Source: Mucilaginibacter gossypii | Lineage (GTDB): Bacteria > Bacteroidota > Bacteroidia > Sphingobacteriales > Sphingobacteriaceae | Direction: 5' to 3' | NCBI RefSeq assembly: GCF_900100945.1 | Contig: NZ_FNCG01000006.1 | Location: forward strand, 186,001 to 250,000 | Length of the DNA stretch: 64,000 nt | Shown here: piece after piece, positions 61,504 through 64,000 of the stretch | Position numbering within the stretch: the first letter of the stretch is position 1 | Layout: every line of letters begins with the position of its first letter | The notes under the pieces: model-generated | Told to the model about the DNA's origin: nothing | Database searches by the model: none | Seen by the model: the letters and a program-made list of their open reading frames with translations, nothing else | Position numbers and translations under genes: made by a program

Positions 61504-64000
61504 TTAATGGATAGATGCTTTAATACCGAATGTTATGGTTCTGAATGCCGGGAACGAGTTAAAGTCTAAGCCGCCGCCGGTAGCACCAGAATGTACGTTA
61601 ACTTCCGGGTCGGTACCTTTATAGCCCGTAATTGTCCATAAGTTTTGCGCTTCTGCATAAACCCTTATTCCCTGTAAAATTTTTAGGTGCTGAAACAACG
61701 ATGCAGGGAAATTATAAGCCAGCGTAAGCGACTTTAAACGTACATAAGATGCATTTTCAACAAAACGTGAGTTTACGTAGCTACCATAAGTACTTAGATA
61801 ATAACCTTCGCGCGGGATTGGGGTATTTTCGTTTTTGCCGACTACAAACCTGTTCAATGCAGCAGCACCTGTGGTTGACTCTAATACCATGGCGTTCATG
61901 TTATACAGGTAATAGTCAAATGCGCCCTGAAAAAATATACCCAGATCGATGCCTTTATAATGAAAATCGTTACCAAAACCGGCCATGTAATGCGGGTTAG
62001 AGTTGCCCAGGTAGGTGCGGTCGGCCGGGGTAATTACACCATCGCCATTAACGTCTTTATATTTAGGATCGCCTGCTTTTGAGTTTGGCTGAGGTGCATA
62101 TTTTTCACCGGTTTTCACTACCCCTTCGTAAACATACCCATACAACTCACCTAATTCAATGCCAGGTACAACCCTTGTAAATTCCTGCCCCGAAACAGTA
62201 CCGCTTGGGTTTGCAGTGTTGGTACTGATCACGGTTACTCCCGGACCTAAATCCAATGCCTTTTGCTTATTGTAGGCAAAAGTAACCGTGCTGTTCCACG
62301 ACAAATCTTTACCACGCACATTGTTGGTATTTACCGAAAGCTCGATACCACGGTTTTGGATTGCGCCACCGTTTACATACTGATTACTGAACCCCCATTG
62401 CTGACCTATGGGGATCTGAATTAACAGGTCGGTTGTTTTTTTACTGTAATAGTCGATACTTGCATTAATACGGCCATTGGCGAAACCCATATCCAAACCA
62501 ACATCAAACTGCCTGGTGCTTTCCCATTTTAGGTTAGGATTAGCCAATGTTTTTGGTTCTATCCCTGTTTGAAGATTACCGGTTTCATTCAGTACTACAC
62601 CGTAAGGTCCAAATGTTGAAAGATATAAACTCGCAGGGATACGGTCATTACCAGTAACACCGTAACTAACACGTGCTTTTAAGTTTGAGAAGGTATTCAG
62701 ATCTTTTATAAAATCATCATCGGTAAGTTTATAAGCTACTGCACCTGCGGGGAAAAAACCTGAACGCTTGTTTGAGCCGAAGTTTGACGAACGATCGTCA
62801 CGATAAGAGAACGAGGCTAATAATTTATCCCTATATGCATAATTAAACCTTGTAAAATACGAGGTTAACATAGCCTCTGCCTTACTGCTGCCATAACCAT
62901 TTACCAATGATCCGGCACCAAGGTTGTAGTACAAGAACGCATCGGTTGAGAAGCCTTTAGCACCGGCACTTAGTCCTTCGGTAACATCTTTTTGATTTGA
63001 TGTACCTAATAAAACAGTGAAGTCATGATCCTTAGCGATGTTGAACTTATAGGTAAAGTAATTTTCAACTATCCATCTGAAAGCCGATGATGTTTGCTCA
63101 CTGGCAACACCGCCCTGCTTAGCACCTGCGATGGTAGTAGTAGGCAGGTACTGGCCTGCTGTAGTTTGAGTGTATTCGGTACCGGCCGTAAGATGATAAG
63201 TTAAGCCGTTAATAATTTTATAATCTAACCCAATATTGGCATTTATCAATTTATTGCCACTGTTGTTTGTTGGTTCCAAAAGGCCGGCCAAAGCGTTGGT
63301 CTTTGTGCCCTGGGTAACGTAGTAATTATAAGTACCATCAGCATTATAAGGCTTTACATTAGGTGGTGCTGTCAATAAACTAAATAATGGCGCAGTTATG
63401 TCTCCAGAGTACGATTGCAATGTCGAACTTGAGCTGGCACCATAAAAATTAGCGCTGATCTTCAGGTTTTCATTCATTGTTTTCTCAGCACCTATCCTTG
63501 CAGTATATCTTTCAAAACCGGTATGCTGCAACACACCAACCTGTTTAATATGATTACCAGCAACATATATCTTTGAATTCTGATCACCTGAACTTAAACT
63601 GATGCTTTGATTTTGAACTGTTGCGTTGCGGGTTGCAAGCTTTAACCAATTGGTGTTGGCCACCTGGAAACTTGACGGGTATGGTTGTGGCTTACCATCT
63701 TCAATAGCTGTAGCGTTTTGGATATCGGTGTACTGCTGCCCGGTTAACAGGTCCGGCTTATACCTTAGATATTGTGTACCTCCTGATATATCCGCATCTA
63801 AAGAAACCTTGCCGTTTTTTCCTTTTTTGGTGGTGATCAAAACAACGCCGTTACCTCCCCTTGCTCCATAAATAGCTGTTGCAGAGGCATCCTTTAATAC
63901 CTGGATATCTTCGACGTCGTTAGGGTTAACCTGGTTGCCATTATCGCTGATAAAACCGTCAACTACATATAAAGGAGAGGTAGAAGTATTGATAGAGTTA
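61504..64000 (-). CDS. SusC/RagA TonB-linked outer-membrane transporter (5' end outside window)
   Basis: The frame is open from the stop at 61504 to the right edge, so about 830 codons of a roughly 1000-residue protein are present. The plug-domain motif '[17 protein letters not shown]' near 63790-63840 and 'YVVDGF' upstream are SusC hallmarks; the last residues form a beta-barrel ending in an aromatic-rich strand ('[16 protein letters not shown]'). An internal TTG at 63840 is not the start. It imports glycans with SusD using TonB energy. No anti-sigma or sigma gene is seen in the window. Confidence 0.96.
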   Translation of the reverse strand, partial: NSINTSTSPLYVVDGFISDNGNQVNPNDVEDIQVLKDASATAIYGARGGNGVVLITTKKGKNGKVSLDADISGGTQYLRYKPDLLTGQQYTDIQNATAIEDGKPQPYPSSFQVANTNWLKLATRNATVQNQSISLSSGDQNSKIYVAGNHIKQVGVLQHTGFERYTARIGAEKTMNENLKISANFYGASSSSTLQSYSGDITAPLFSLLTAPPNVKPYNADGTYNYYVTQGTKTNALAGLLEPTNNSGNKLINANIGLDYKIINGLTYHLTAGTEYTQTTAGQYLPTTTIAGAKQGGVASEQTSSAFRWIVENYFTYKFNIAKDHDFTVLLGTSNQKDVTEGLSAGAKGFSTDAFLYYNLGAGSLVNGYGSSKAEAMLTSYFTRFNYAYRDKLLASFSYRDDRSSNFGSNKRSGFFPAGAVAYKLTDDDFIKDLNTFSNLKARVSYGVTGNDRIPASLYLSTFGPYGVVLNETGNLQTGIEPKTLANPNLKWESTRQFDVGLDMGFANGRINASIDYYSKKTTDLLIQIPIGQQWGFSNQYVNGGAIQNRGIELSVNTNNVRGKDLSWNSTVTFAYNKQKALDLGPGVTVISTNTANPSGTVSGQEFTRVVPGIELGELYGYVYEGVVKTGEKYAPQPNSKAGDPKYKDVNGDGVITPADRTYLGNSNPHYMAGFGNDFHYKGIDLGIFFQGAFDYYLYNMNAMVLESTTGAAALNRFVVGKNENTPIPREGYYLSTYGSYVNSRFVENASYVRLKSLTLAYNFPASLFQHLKILQGIRVYAEAQNLWTITGYKGTDPEVNVHSGATGGGLDFNSFPAFRTITFGIKASIH

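Noticed and set aside
61749..62000. Plus-strand open frames inside the SusC, SusD and RND genes
   Set aside because: They are shadows of strongly coding minus-strand genes and show no family motifs.

Overview
ORGANISM. The window reads as chromosome of a Bacteroidota bacterium, most likely of the family Sphingobacteriaceae (Mucilaginibacter/Pedobacter type). The reasons are a SusC/SusD pair, many lipoproteins whose signal peptide ends in a lipobox Cys, the Bacteroidota-type alternative GlmU-like nucleotidyltransferase, several large secreted glycoside hydrolases, few Shine-Dalgarno sequences, and promoter candidates of the TAnnTTTG type. The genus is inferred from overall likeness. No tRNA, rRNA, CRISPR array, transposase or phage gene was recognised. 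LAYOUT. 1-9.2 kb is housekeeping: an Rrf2 regulator with a NAD(P)-binding partner, prmA, tpiA, a GlmU-like enzyme, rpmE, an NHL-propeller lipoprotein, methylmalonyl-CoA epimerase and an iscS-iscU-iscA iron-sulfur set. 9.2-18 kb holds a double SnoaL-like protein, an SDR, a long-chain acyl-CoA synthetase, a DUF763 protein, a DUF4142 lipoprotein, a response regulator with a Cys-rich N-terminus, and an SF1 helicase. 18-28.6 kb is a carbohydrate region: two different GH20 hexosaminidases, a GH9 enzyme, a luciferase-like flavoprotein, an alpha/beta hydrolase and a Wzz-like membrane protein. 28.6-35.5 kb is a TetR-controlled tripartite RND efflux system (tetR, adaptor, pump, outer-membrane factor) with paired palindromic operators. 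35.6-43.5 kb has DinB, an MFS transporter, a diadenylate-cyclase-like (DACNV-type) protein, pnp, rpsO and an HD-nucleotidyltransferase fusion. 43.5-53.9 kb has an S41 and an M61 peptidase, a glycoside hydrolase remnant, a ROK kinase, AI-2E and CDF family membrane proteins, a GT4 glycosyltransferase and inorganic pyrophosphatase. 54.2-64 kb is a minus-strand SusC-SusD locus followed by an arylsulfotransferase-like lipoprotein, a diheme TsdA-like cytochrome c lipoprotein and a large glycoside hydrolase; SusC runs off the right edge. HOW IT WORKS TOGETHER. The genes describe an aerobic polysaccharide degrader with outer-membrane glycan uptake, secreted hydrolases, drug efflux and normal central functions. 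The most unusual signals are (i) a set of unrelated inverted-repeat elements lying within 0-15 nt of stop codons; (ii) three operator pairs, each with 18-bp centre spacing, around tetR; (iii) a GC-rich intergenic block of four consecutive hairpins; (iv) the SusCD-arylsulfotransferase-cytochrome-hydrolase locus; and (v) three uncommon domain combinations (Cys-rich module-REC, HD-PPAT, DAC-like). All family assignments come from reading motifs by eye; no database search was run.
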